From: an uncultured Burkholderiales bacterium | Lineage (GTDB): Bacteria > Pseudomonadota > Gammaproteobacteria > Burkholderiales > Thiobacillaceae | Assembly (NCBI GenBank): GCA_937925755.1 | Contig: CALAMX010000132.1 | Span: forward strand, 1 to 23,851 | Reading direction: 5' to 3' | Length of the DNA stretch: 23,851 bases | Shown here: positions 6,997-14,194 of the stretch, piece by piece | Numbering within the stretch: the first letter of the stretch is position 1 | Layout of the letters: each line of letters begins with the position of its first letter | The notes under the pieces: generated by a model | What the model was told of the DNA's origin: nothing | Database searches by the model: none | The model's input: only the letters and a program-made list of their open reading frames with translations | Program-made: the position numbers and the translations under genes

Positions 6997-7392
6997 ATGA
7001 GTATGAGTGACCCCATTGCCGATATGCTGACCCGTATACGTAATGCGCAGATGACCGACAAGGCTTCCGTGCGCATGCCAGCATCCAAGCTGAAGAAGGC
7101 CATCGCCCAGGTGCTGAAGGACGAGGGCTACATCGAGGACTACACCCTGCGCCAGGACGGCGCCGTCCCCGTAATGGAAATTGCCCTCAAGTACTACGCC
7201 GGACGTCCCGTGATTGAGCGCATTGAACGCGTCTCGCGTCCAGGTCTTCGTATTTACAAGGGGTGCGATGAACTGCCACGTGTGATGAATGGCCTTGGGG
7301 TGGCCATCGTTTCCACCTCGAGAGGCGTGATGACCGACCGTAAGGCCCGCTCCCTGGGTGTGGGAGGCGAGGTTCTTTGCATCGTGACCTGA
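6997..7392 (+). CDS. rpsH: 30S ribosomal protein S8
   Basis: S8 binds helix 21 of 16S rRNA and, in E. coli, represses the spc operon. The product is 131 residues (130 in E. coli). It begins MSMSDPIADMLTRIRNAQ and contains RPGLRIYKG, GLGVAIVSTSRGVMTDRKAR and GGEVLCIV. A strong TAAGGAGGG lies 8 bases before the ATG. A second ATG at 7003 is possible, but the MSM start matches the family. Confidence 0.98.
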   Translation: MSMSDPIADMLTRIRNAQMTDKASVRMPASKLKKAIAQVLKDEGYIEDYTLRQDGAVPVMEIALKYYAGRPVIERIERVSRPGLRIYKGCDELPRVMNGLGVAIVSTSRGVMTDRKARSLGVGGEVLCIVT

Positions 7393-7400
7393 GGTAAGCC

Positions 7401-7934
7401 ATGTCGAGAATCGCCAAGAACCCGGTCACCGTGCCCGCAGGGGTTGAGGTCAGCCTCGGCGGTGACAAGATCAGCGTCAAAGGCCCTTTGGGTGAGCTCA
7501 CCCATACCCTCACTCCGTATGTACGCGTCGTCTATGAGGACGGCAAGTTGCAGGTGACGGCTGCCGATGGCTCGCGCATGGCGCAGGCTATGTCAGGTAC
7601 CACCCGCGCCTTGCTCGCCAATATGGTACAGGGGGTCAGCAAGGGCTTCGAGAAACGACTCAACTTGGTGGGGGTGGGCTACCGCGCACAAGCACAAGGC
7701 AACAAGCTCTCACTCAGTTTGGGTTTCTCGCATCCCGTAGAGCATGTCATGCCCGAGGGGATCAAGGTCGAGACTCCAAGCCAAACTGAGATCGTCATCA
7801 AGGGTGCAGACAAGCAGAAGGTTGGGCAGGTGGCGGCCGACGTGCGCGCCTACCGCCCCCCGGAACCCTATAAGGGCAAGGGCATCCGCTATGCGGATGA
7901 AACGGTGGTCTTGAAAGAGACCAAGAAGAAATAA
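7401..7934 (+). CDS. rplF: 50S ribosomal protein L6
   Basis: L6 lies near the sarcin-ricin loop of 23S rRNA. The product is 177 residues, equal to E. coli. It starts MSRIAKNPVTVPAGVEV and carries VKGPLGEL, NLVGVGYRAQ, GFSHPVEH, and the C-terminal signature RAYRPPEPYKGKGIRYADE. The spacing is 8 bp after rpsH and 15 bp before rplR. Nothing is unusual. Confidence 0.98.
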   Translation: MSRIAKNPVTVPAGVEVSLGGDKISVKGPLGELTHTLTPYVRVVYEDGKLQVTAADGSRMAQAMSGTTRALLANMVQGVSKGFEKRLNLVGVGYRAQAQGNKLSLSLGFSHPVEHVMPEGIKVETPSQTEIVIKGADKQKVGQVAADVRAYRPPEPYKGKGIRYADETVVLKETKKK

Positions 7935-7949
7935 CCGGAGTCGGAGTCC

Positions 7950-8303
7950 ATGGACAAGAACATCCAGCGTCTGCGCAGGGCGCGCAAAACCCGCGCCAAG
8001 ATCGCGGAACTGGCGGTCGCCCGCCTGTGCGTACACCGTTCGAACTGCCACATCTATGCCCAGATCATCGATGCGAGCGGTGGACGCGTGCTCACATCCG
8101 CCTCCACACTGGAGAAAGAGCTGCGTGGCACGCTCAAGAGCGGCGGCAATGTCGAGGCTGCACGTCTGATCGGACAGCGCATCGCCGAACGTGCCAAGCA
8201 GGTCGGGGTAACCCGCGTGGCCTTCGACCGCAGTGGCTATGCCTATCACGGCCGGGTCAAGGCACTGGCCGAGGCCGCCCGTGAACACGGTCTGCAGTTC
8301 TAG
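7950..8303 (+). CDS. rplR: 50S ribosomal protein L18
   Basis: L18 binds 5S rRNA with L5 in the central protuberance. The product is 117 residues, equal to E. coli. It contains RLCVHRSNCHIYAQIID, then GQRIAERAKQVGVTRVAFDR and the C-terminal YHGRVKALAEAAREHGL. GGAGTCGGAGT upstream gives the ribosome-binding site. It is 18 bp from rpsE. Confidence 0.98.
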   Translation: MDKNIQRLRRARKTRAKIAELAVARLCVHRSNCHIYAQIIDASGGRVLTSASTLEKELRGTLKSGGNVEAARLIGQRIAERAKQVGVTRVAFDRSGYAYHGRVKALAEAAREHGLQF

Positions 8304-8321
8304 AGTACGAGGTTAGGAATA

Positions 8322-8834
8322 ATGGCTAGAGTCGAACAGCAGCAGGAAGAGCGCAACGACGGCCTGCGCGAGAAGATGATCTCAGTCAACCGCGTGACCA
8401 AGGTGGTCAAGGGCGGGCGTATCCTGGGTTTCGCTGCGCTTACCGTTGTTGGGGATGGCGATGGCGGCATCGGCATGGGTAAGGGCAAGTCGCGCGAGGT
8501 GCCCCTGGCGGTTCAGAAGGCCATGGAAGAAGCACGCCGCCGTATGGTGAAAGTGCCGCTGAAGAACGGGACCTTCCATCACCCGGTCATTGGCCATCAC
8601 GGCAGTTCGCGTGTACTGATTCAGCCCGCATCGCCGGGTACCGGAATCATCGCCGGTGGTGCCATGCGCGCCGTGTTCGAGGTCATGGGGGTGACCGACG
8701 TGCTGGCCAAGTGCCTGGGCTCGACCAACCCCTACAATGTCGTCCGCGCAACCCTCGACGGGCTCGCACAGATGAGGACACCTGCCGAAGTGGCCGCCAA
8801 ACGGGGCAAGAGCGTGGCCGAGATCTTGGAGTGA
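8322..8834 (+). CDS. rpsE: 30S ribosomal protein S5
   Basis: S5 shapes the mRNA entry region and affects decoding fidelity. The product is 170 residues (167 in E. coli). It contains EKMISVNRVTKVVKGGRI, GDGDGGIGMGKGKSREVPLAVQ-type sequence near residues 44-66, and GGAMRAVFEVMGVTDVLAKC. The C-terminal RGKSVAEIL is typical. GAGGTTAGGA lies upstream of the ATG. It is 3 bp from rpmD. Confidence 0.98.
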   Translation: MARVEQQQEERNDGLREKMISVNRVTKVVKGGRILGFAALTVVGDGDGGIGMGKGKSREVPLAVQKAMEEARRRMVKVPLKNGTFHHPVIGHHGSSRVLIQPASPGTGIIAGGAMRAVFEVMGVTDVLAKCLGSTNPYNVVRATLDGLAQMRTPAEVAAKRGKSVAEILE

Positions 8835-8837
8835 ACC

Positions 8838-9029
8838 ATGACTGAAGCGAAAGGCAAGATCAAGGTTACTCTTGTCAAGAGTCCGATCGGCACCAAGCGG
8901 GACCATCGCGCCTGTCTGCGCGGTCTGGGGCTCAGGCGCTTGCGCCAGAGTGTCGTCCTGGAGGACAGCCCGGCGGTGCGCGGCATGATCGATCGTGTGA
9001 ACTACCTGGTCAAGAGCGAGGTGCTGTAG
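8838..9029 (+). CDS. rpmD: 50S ribosomal protein L30
   Basis: L30 is a small 50S protein. The product is 63 residues (59 in E. coli). It contains KVTLVKSPIGTKRDHRACLRG and LGLRRLRQSVVLEDSPAVRGM, then INKVNYLV-like INRVNYLVK at the C-terminus (seen as IDRVNYLVK). It lies between rpsE and rplO as in most proteobacteria. Its stop codon is directly followed by the rplO ATG with no intervening base. Confidence 0.97.
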   Translation: MTEAKGKIKVTLVKSPIGTKRDHRACLRGLGLRRLRQSVVLEDSPAVRGMIDRVNYLVKSEVL

Positions 9030-9461
9030 ATGCGTCTGAATACTCTCAAACCCGGAGCAGGCAGCAAACACGCCGCCAAACGTGTCGGCCGCGGTATCGG
9101 CTCCGGTCTCGGCAAGACCTGCGGACGCGGTCACAAAGGTCAGAAGTCGCGCGCCGGCGGTTTTCACAAGGTGGGTTTCGAAGGCGGTCAGATGCCGCTG
9201 CAGCGCCGTTTGCCCAAGCGCGGATTCACATCGCTCACGCAGGAATTCAAGGCGGAGGTGTCCTTGGCCAAGCTTAACAAACTGCCGGTGGACGAGATCG
9301 ATCTGCTCACGCTCAAGCAGGCGGGGCTTGTGCCGCAGCTCGCCAAGACCGCCAAGGTGATCCTGTCTGGCAAGATCGACAAGGCCGTGAAACTCAAGGG
9401 AGTGTCGGTTTCTAAGGGCGCCCGCGCTGCCATCGAAGCGGCTGGCGGCAGCGTCGAGTAA
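9030..9461 (+). CDS. rplO: 50S ribosomal protein L15
   Basis: L15 is an assembly protein of the 50S subunit. The product is 143 residues (144 in E. coli). It begins MRLNTLKPGAGSK, with the glycine-rich RVGRGIGSGLGKTCGRGHKG stretch and FEGGQMPLQRRLPKRGF. The C-terminal half has VSKGARAAIEAAGG. It abuts rpmD with zero spacing, so initiation is probably coupled. Its last bases precede the strong GGAGGT that serves secY. Confidence 0.98.
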   Translation: MRLNTLKPGAGSKHAAKRVGRGIGSGLGKTCGRGHKGQKSRAGGFHKVGFEGGQMPLQRRLPKRGFTSLTQEFKAEVSLAKLNKLPVDEIDLLTLKQAGLVPQLAKTAKVILSGKIDKAVKLKGVSVSKGARAAIEAAGGSVE

Positions 9462-9464
9462 CAC

Positions 9465-9470
9465 GGAGGT
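9465..9470 (+). promoter_or_regulatory. Shine-Dalgarno that fixes a TTG start for secY
   Basis: GGAGGT at 9465-9470 is 7 bp before TTG at 9478. No ATG or GTG in the secY frame lies at a suitable distance, and the residues after the TTG align with the usual SecY N-terminal region. This supports TTG as the start codon. Confidence 0.75.
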
Positions 9471-9477
9471 CTAGCGC

Positions 9478-10806
9478 TTGGCCAACGCCGCTGGCGGACT
9501 GCTGCAGTTGTCGGGGAAGATGGGCGACCTCAAGCGTCGCCTATGGTTCCTGATCGGTGCCTTGATCGTTTACCGCATTGGCACCTTTGTGCCCGTGCCT
9601 GGTATCGATCCTAACGTCATGGCCGACCTCTTCCGCAGCCAGGCCGGCGGCATCCTTGGCATGTTCAACATGTTTTCGGGCGGGGCCCTATCCCGCTTCT
9701 CCATCTTCGCCCTGGGTATCATGCCCTACATCTCAGCCTCCATCATTATGCAGCTGCTGACCGTAGTGTCGCCGCAGCTAGAGGCTTTGAAGAAGGAGGG
9801 CGAGGCCGGTCGGCGCAAGATCACGCAGTACACCCGCTACGGGACCGTGTTGCTCGCGACCGTGCAAGCTCTAGGTATCGCCATAGCCCTGGAGGGGCAG
9901 GCCGGACTCGTGCTCGACCCAGGCTTCATGTTCCGGATCACCACCGTGATCACGCTGGTTACCGGGACCATGTTCTTGATGTGGCTGGGTGAACAGATCA
10001 CCGAGCGCGGTATCGGTAACGGTATCTCCATGATCATCTTTGCTGGCATTGTCGCAGGACTGCCGAGCGCAATCGGCGGCACATTAGAGCTCACACGTAC
10101 GGGCGCCTTTTCCATCCCCCTGGTGCTCATGCTGTTCGTCGGAGCACTGCTGGTCACCGCTCTGGTGGTGTTCATGGAGCGCGGCCAGCGCAAGATCCTG
10201 GTCAACTACGCCAAGCGCCAGGTCGGCAACAAGGTCTATGGCGGCCAGCCCTCGCACCTGCCGCTCAAGGTGAACATGGCCGGTGTCATCCCGCCCATCT
10301 TCGCCAGCTCTATCATCCTCTTCCCGGCCACCCTGGCGGGCTGGTTTGGCTCAAGCGAGAACATGACCTGGCTGCGTGACCTCGCGGCGGCACTCTCGCC
10401 GGGACAGCCAATCTATGTGATGCTCTACGCAGCGGCCATTATCTTTTTCTGTTTCTTCTACACAGCCCTGGTGTTCAACCCCAAGGAGACGGCGGATAAC
10501 TTGAAGAAGAGTGGGGCCTTCGTGCCGGGCATACGGCCTGGCGAGCAGACTGCGCGTTACATCGACGGTATCATGACGCGGCTCACGCTGGTCGGCGCCA
10601 TTTACATTACGCTGGTATGCCTACTGCCCGAATTTCTCATCGTCAAGTGGAATGTACCGTTCTACTTTGGTGGCACCAGTCTGCTCATCATCGTCGTCGT
10701 GACCATGGATTTCATGGCCCAGGTGCAAGCCTATATCATGACGCATCAGTATGAGAGCCTGCTCAAGAAGGCCAACTTCAAGGGCGGCAATTTCCTGGCC
10801 AGGTAG
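9478..10806 (+). CDS. secY: Preprotein translocase subunit SecY
   Basis: SecY is the pore of the SecYEG channel in the inner membrane. The product is 442 residues (443 in E. coli) with about ten hydrophobic segments. Landmarks are GDLKRRLWFLIGALIVYRIG, VPVPGID, MFNMFSGGALSRFSIFALGI, LGEQITERGIGNG and the cytosolic loop YAKRQVGNKVYGGQPSHLPLK. The C-terminus ends ANFKGGNFLAR. The start codon is TTG with a strong ribosome-binding site. It sits after rplO as usual and is followed by infA. Confidence 0.98.
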   Translation: MANAAGGLLQLSGKMGDLKRRLWFLIGALIVYRIGTFVPVPGIDPNVMADLFRSQAGGILGMFNMFSGGALSRFSIFALGIMPYISASIIMQLLTVVSPQLEALKKEGEAGRRKITQYTRYGTVLLATVQALGIAIALEGQAGLVLDPGFMFRITTVITLVTGTMFLMWLGEQITERGIGNGISMIIFAGIVAGLPSAIGGTLELTRTGAFSIPLVLMLFVGALLVTALVVFMERGQRKILVNYAKRQVGNKVYGGQPSHLPLKVNMAGVIPPIFASSIILFPATLAGWFGSSENMTWLRDLAAALSPGQPIYVMLYAAAIIFFCFFYTALVFNPKETADNLKKSGAFVPGIRPGEQTARYIDGIMTRLTLVGAIYITLVCLLPEFLIVKWNVPFYFGGTSLLIIVVVTMDFMAQVQAYIMTHQYESLLKKANFKGGNFLAR

Positions 10807-10810
10807 GACG

Positions 10811-11029
10811 ATGGCGAAGGAAGATGTCATCCAGATGCAGGGCGAGGTGCTGGAGACGCTGCCCAACGCCACCTTCCGCGTGAAACTGGAGAACGGGCAC
10901 GTAGTGCTCGGCTACATCTCCGGCAAGATGCGCATGCACTATATTCGTATCTTACCGGGGGACAAAGTGACCGTGGAGCTCACGCCCTACGATTTGAGTC
11001 GCGCGCGCATCGTCTTCCGCGCGAAATAG
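10811..11029 (+). CDS. infA: Translation initiation factor IF-1
   Basis: IF-1 occupies the A site of the 30S subunit during initiation. The product is 72 residues, the standard length, forming one OB fold. It starts MAKEDVIQMQGEVLETLPNA and contains RVKLENGHVVLGYISGKMR and GDKVTVELTPYDLSRARI. The ATG at 10811 follows AGGTAGGAC and is 4 bp after the secY stop. Location between secY and rpmJ is typical of Betaproteobacteria and Gram-positives, while E. coli keeps infA elsewhere. Confidence 0.98.
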   Translation: MAKEDVIQMQGEVLETLPNATFRVKLENGHVVLGYISGKMRMHYIRILPGDKVTVELTPYDLSRARIVFRAK

Positions 11030-11052
11030 CAAATACTTGAAAGGAGACGCAG

Positions 11053-11166
11053 ATGCGTGTTCAAACCTCAGTCAAGAAGATCTGTCGCAAATGCAAGATC
11101 GTGCGCCGCAAGGGAGTCGTACGCGTGATCTGCAGCGAGGCTAGACACAAGCAGCGCCAGGGATGA
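11053..11166 (+). CDS. rpmJ: 50S ribosomal protein L36, zinc type
   Basis: L36 is the smallest 50S protein. The frame encodes 37 residues starting MRVQTSVKKICRKCKIVRR and ending RHKQRQG. The zinc ribbon is visible as C11xxC14, C27 and H32. It therefore belongs to the zinc-containing form, whose expression is often linked to a zinc-free paralogue elsewhere. AAAGGAGACGC precedes the ATG. The stop codon TGA lies at the start of the loop of a 7-bp hairpin (11157-11177). It closes the spc block. Confidence 0.97.
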   Translation: MRVQTSVKKICRKCKIVRRKGVVRVICSEARHKQRQG

Positions 11167-11177
11167 CCACTCCCTGG
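11157..11177 (+). other. Hairpin around the rpmJ stop codon
   Basis: CCAGGGA (11157-11163) and TCCCTGG (11171-11177) form a perfect 7-bp stem around the loop TGACCAC, whose first three bases are the rpmJ stop. No T-run follows (GGTATATGG), so it is not a canonical intrinsic terminator. It could slow or stabilise the 3' end of the spc transcript. A near-palindrome ATATGGCATAT follows at 11181-11191. Confidence 0.4.
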
Positions 11178-11198
11178 GGTATATGGCATATGTGATGC

Positions 11199-11228
11199 TT
11201 GCAGACGCGCTAGTATAGATATTATAAT
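11199..11228 (+). promoter_or_regulatory. Candidate alpha-operon promoter
   Basis: TTGCAG (11199-11204) and a perfect TATAAT (11223-11228) are separated by 18 bp. They sit in a conspicuously AT-rich stretch (about 11211-11242) between rpmJ and rpsM. A start near 11235 would leave about 24 nt before the rpsM ATG. This is the strongest -10 box in the window and marks the start of the alpha block. Confidence 0.65.
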
Positions 11229-11258
11229 TTTCAATTTTATGTTCGCTGGGAGATCGGC

Positions 11259-11621
11259 ATGGCCCGTATCGCCGGGGTAAACATCCCGAACCATAAGCAC
11301 GCCGAGATCGCGCTCACTGCGATCTACGGCATCGGTCGCAGCCGCGCCCGCCTGATCTGCGAGCAGGCAGGGGTGGACCCGTCCACCAAGATCAAGGACC
11401 TCTCCGAGGAGCAGATTGATAAGCTGCGCGAAGGGGTTGGCAAGTTCACGGTGGAGGGCGATCTGCGCCGAGAAGTCACCATGAACATCAAGCGTTTGAT
11501 GGACCTGGGCTGTTACCGCGGGGTGCGTCACCGTCGCGGCCTGCCCGTACGCGGACAGCGTACCCGCACCAACGCGCGTACCCGCAAGGGTCCCCGCAAA
11601 CAGATGCAGATCAAGAAGTAA
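11259..11621 (+). CDS. rpsM: 30S ribosomal protein S13
   Basis: S13 forms intersubunit bridges and contacts P-site tRNA. The product is 120 residues (118 in E. coli). It starts MARIAGVNIPNHKHAEIAL and contains YGIGRSRARLIC, then RGVRHRRGLPVRGQRTRTNARTRKG-type sequence near the C-terminus, ending QIKK. GGGAGATCGGC precedes the ATG. It is first in the alpha block. The expected leader is short, leaving limited space for the pseudoknot by which S4 controls this gene in E. coli. Confidence 0.98.
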   Translation: MARIAGVNIPNHKHAEIALTAIYGIGRSRARLICEQAGVDPSTKIKDLSEEQIDKLREGVGKFTVEGDLRREVTMNIKRLMDLGCYRGVRHRRGLPVRGQRTRTNARTRKGPRKQMQIKK

Positions 11622-11636
11622 CACCGGAAAACGAAC

Positions 11637-12032
11637 ATGGCCAAGGCACAAGCAGCCGCGCGCGCGCGCAAGAAGGTGAAGAAAAACGTGGTCGATGCCG
11701 TCGCCCACGTACACGCTTCCTTCAACAACACCATCATCACCATCACAGATCGCCAGGGGAACGCCCTAACCTGGGCTACCGCAGGGGGTGCAGGCTTCAA
11801 AGGCTCGCGCAAGAGCACTCCGTTCGCCGCCCAGGTGGCTGCGGAAAATGCCGGCAAGATGGCCCTCGAATATGGGGTGAAAAACTTGGAGGTGCGTATC
11901 AAGGGTCCAGGCCCGGGCCGCGAGTCTTCTGTGCGCGCGCTCAACGCGCTGGGTTTCAAGATCACTAGCATCTCGGACGTGACGCCTTTGCCGCACAACG
12001 GCTGCCGCCCGCCCAAGAAGCGCCGTGTTTGA
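11637..12032 (+). CDS. rpsK: 30S ribosomal protein S11
   Basis: S11 lies on the 30S platform near the mRNA exit. The product is 131 residues (129 in E. coli). It contains VHASFNNTIITITDRQGNAL, WATAGGAGFKGSRKSTPFAA and IKGPGPGRESSVRALNA, and ends GCRPPKKRRV. The N-terminal 15 residues are lysine- and arginine-rich, as is common. It is 15 bp from both neighbours. Confidence 0.98.
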   Translation: MAKAQAAARARKKVKKNVVDAVAHVHASFNNTIITITDRQGNALTWATAGGAGFKGSRKSTPFAAQVAAENAGKMALEYGVKNLEVRIKGPGPGRESSVRALNALGFKITSISDVTPLPHNGCRPPKKRRV

Positions 12033-12046
12033 TGAGGAGTTGAGCT

Positions 12047-12673
12047 GTGGCCCGCAACATCGATCCGAAATGCCGTCAGTGCCGTCGCGAAGGGGAAAAG
12101 CTCTTCCTCAAGGGCGAGAAGTGCTTTAGCGACAAGTGCGCCATGGAACGCCGCCCGCAGCCCCCCGGACAGCATGGCGCGAAGAGCCAGCGCGTGTCCG
12201 ACTATGGCAAACAGCTGCGCGAGAAGCAAAAGATCCGCCGCATCTACGGCGTGCTCGAGCGCCAGTTCCGCTTGATCTATAAAGAGGCCGACCGCCGCCG
12301 CGGCGTGACCGGCGAGAACCTGCTGCAAATGCTGGAGTCGCGCCTGGATAGCGTGGCCTACCGTATGGGCTTCGGCGCCTCTCGCTCGGAGGCCCGCCAG
12401 GTCGTGCGCCACAACGGTATCCTGGTCAACGGCAAGCGCGTGAACATCCCGTCCTACCAGGTGAAACCAGGCGATGTCATCGAAGTCGCAGAATCGGCCA
12501 AGAACCAGCTGCGCATCAAGGGTGCAGTCGAGGCGGCCGAGGGACGTGGCTTCCCCGACTGGGTAGAGGTGGACGTAAAGGCCCTCAAGGGGACCTTCAA
12601 GGCCCGTCCACAGCGTTCGGAGCTACCGCCCACCATCAATGAGAGTATGGTCATCGAGCTGTACTCCAAGTAA
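12047..12673 (+). CDS. rpsD: 30S ribosomal protein S4, zinc-binding type
   Basis: S4 nucleates 30S body assembly; in E. coli it also represses the alpha operon. The product is 208 residues (206 in E. coli) with a GTG start behind GATGAGGAGTTGAGCT. The N-terminus reads KCRQCRREGEKLFLKG then EKCFSDKCAMERR, so cysteines C9, C12, C26 and C31 can form the zinc knuckle known from Thermus and Firmicutes S4. E. coli S4 lacks it. The rest has the S4 RNA-binding domain (SRLDSVAYRMGFGASRSEARQ region) and ends ELYSK. Confidence 0.97.
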   Translation: MARNIDPKCRQCRREGEKLFLKGEKCFSDKCAMERRPQPPGQHGAKSQRVSDYGKQLREKQKIRRIYGVLERQFRLIYKEADRRRGVTGENLLQMLESRLDSVAYRMGFGASRSEARQVVRHNGILVNGKRVNIPSYQVKPGDVIEVAESAKNQLRIKGAVEAAEGRGFPDWVEVDVKALKGTFKARPQRSELPPTINESMVIELYSK

Positions 12674-12701
12674 CCGTCCCGCTGACTGAAGGACCGAACC
12701 T

Positions 12702-13688
12702 ATGTCGAATACCGGTGAACTGCTGAAACCCCGCATCGTCGAGGTGAACAGCATTTCCCCACGTCAGGCGCGCATCACCCTCGAGCCTTTCGAGCGAGGC
12801 TATGGCCACACCTTGGGCAATGCCCTGCGACGGATCCTCCTGTCGTCCATGAAGGGCTATGCCCCTACCGAGGTGAAGATCGCCGGCGTCGTGCACGAAT
12901 ACTCCGCCCTGGAAGGGGTGCAGGAGGACGTTGTGGACATCCTGCTCAACCTCAAGGGTCTCGCCGTCAAGCTCAACAACCGTGACGAGGCCTGGGTGTA
13001 CATCCGCAAGTCGGGCGACAGCGTGGTCACCGCTGCCGACATCGAGGCCGGTCACGACGTCGAGGTGCTCAACCCCGATCATGTCATCGCCCACCTGTCC
13101 AAAGGAGGGCAGCTCGACATGGAGATCAAGATCGAGGCCGGACGCGGCTATGTGCCAGCGACGGCGCGGCTGCAGAGCGGGGAGACTCGTCCTGTGGGCG
13201 TCATCATGATGGATGCCCTATACAGCCCCGTGAAGAAGGTCGCCTTCAGCGTCGAGAGTGCGCGCGTCGAGCAGCGCACCGACTTGGACAAGCTGGTCCT
13301 GGAGATCGAGACCAACGGCGTGATCGAGCCCGAGGAAGCCGTTCGCACTGCTGCACGCCTACTCATCGAACAGCTCACTTCGTTCGCCGATCTCAAGGGC
13401 GTGACACTTCCGAGTGAGCAGCCTAAGGTCAGCAGCACCCAGATCGACCCCATCTTGACTCGCCCGGTGGATGAGCTCGAACTGACTGTGCGCTCCGCGA
13501 ACTGTCTCAAGGCCGAGAACATTTATTACATCGGTGATCTCATCCAGCGCACCGAAACCGAGCTGCTCAAGACCCCCAATCTAGGCCGCAAGTCGCTAAA
13601 CGAGATCAAGGACGTATTAGCCGCCCGCGGCCTCACTCTGGGTATGAAACTGGAAAACTGGCCGCCGCCGGGCCTGGAAAGGCCATGA
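12702..13688 (+). CDS. rpoA: RNA polymerase subunit alpha
   Basis: Alpha dimerises to scaffold the core polymerase and binds UP elements and activators through its C-terminal domain. The product is 328 residues (329 in E. coli). The N-terminal domain has RITLEPFERGYGHTLGNALRRILLSS-type sequence; the C-terminal domain has NCLKAENIYYIGDL and LGRKSLNEIKDVLAARGL, ending LENWPPPGLERP. GAAGGACCGAACCT precedes the ATG. It lies between rpsD and rplQ as in nearly all proteobacteria. Confidence 0.99.
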   Translation: MSNTGELLKPRIVEVNSISPRQARITLEPFERGYGHTLGNALRRILLSSMKGYAPTEVKIAGVVHEYSALEGVQEDVVDILLNLKGLAVKLNNRDEAWVYIRKSGDSVVTAADIEAGHDVEVLNPDHVIAHLSKGGQLDMEIKIEAGRGYVPATARLQSGETRPVGVIMMDALYSPVKKVAFSVESARVEQRTDLDKLVLEIETNGVIEPEEAVRTAARLLIEQLTSFADLKGVTLPSEQPKVSSTQIDPILTRPVDELELTVRSANCLKAENIYYIGDLIQRTETELLKTPNLGRKSLNEIKDVLAARGLTLGMKLENWPPPGLERP

Positions 13689-13715
13689 GCGGGTAATCGC
13701 GAAGAGGTATGAAAA

Positions 13716-14105
13716 ATGCGCCACCGTTATGGCAACCGTAAGCTAAATCGCACCAGCAGCCACCGACTCGCCTTGCTGCGCAACTTGTCCAACGCCCTGC
13801 TGCGGCATGAGGTGATCGTCACCACCCTGCCCAAGGCCAAGGAGCTGCGCCGCGTGGTAGAACCCATGATCACCCTCGGCAAAAAACCCAGCCTGGCCAA
13901 CCGCCGACTTGCCTTTGACCGCCTGCGCGACCGTGAAAATGTGGTCAAGCTTTTTGACGACCTTGGCCCGCGCTTCATGAATCGTCCTGGCGGTTATGTG
14001 CGCATCCTGAAATACGGCTTCCGCAAGGGAGACAACGCACCCATGGCCCTGGTCGAGCTGGTTGATCGCCCCGTAGCGCAGGCCGAGGCCACGGCCGCCG
14101 AGTGA
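13716..14105 (+). CDS. rplQ: 50S ribosomal protein L17
   Basis: L17 lies near the tunnel exit. The product is 129 residues (127 in E. coli). It begins MRHRYGNRKLNRTSSHRLAL, contains NALLRHEVIVTTLPKAKELRR and GGYVRILKYGFRKGDNAPMALVEL-type sequence, and has an alanine- and glutamate-rich tail. GAAGAGGTATG precedes the ATG. It ends the alpha block. No intrinsic terminator with a T-run follows; the next 106 bp are a structured leader for rpsF. Confidence 0.98.
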   Translation: MRHRYGNRKLNRTSSHRLALLRNLSNALLRHEVIVTTLPKAKELRRVVEPMITLGKKPSLANRRLAFDRLRDRENVVKLFDDLGPRFMNRPGGYVRILKYGFRKGDNAPMALVELVDRPVAQAEATAAE

Positions 14106-14127
14106 GGCTGACCGGATCGTTTTCTGA

Positions 14128-14194
14128 ACCGGCCGCGTGCCGGTAGACCTTGCCCCACCGGATCGCGAGGGGGGCTTAGACCTGAAGCCAGGTT
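14128..14194 (+). promoter_or_regulatory. Structured rpsF leader, candidate S6:S18-binding motif
   Basis: Three hairpins fit before the rpsF ribosome-binding site. ACCGGC/GCCGGT closes a 5-nt loop (14128-14144). GCCCC (14152-14156) pairs with a G-run ending in C (14169-14175) around CACCGGATCGCGA. ACCTG/CAGGT closes an AAGC loop (14180-14193). The middle element places a CCG triplet beside a stem, which resembles the published S6:S18 complex-binding motif of rpsF leaders (CCG in a bulge flanked by a stem and a hairpin). The match is by eye. I see no clear promoter in 14106-14211. Confidence 0.45.

Noticed and set aside
6087..7103. A 338-codon - strand frame across rplE-rpsN
   Set aside because: It is antisense to certain genes with no motif of its own.
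8382..9464. A 360-codon - strand frame across rpsE-rpmD-rplO
   Set aside because: It is a shadow of conserved ribosomal genes; the composition reflects the reverse complement of their codons.
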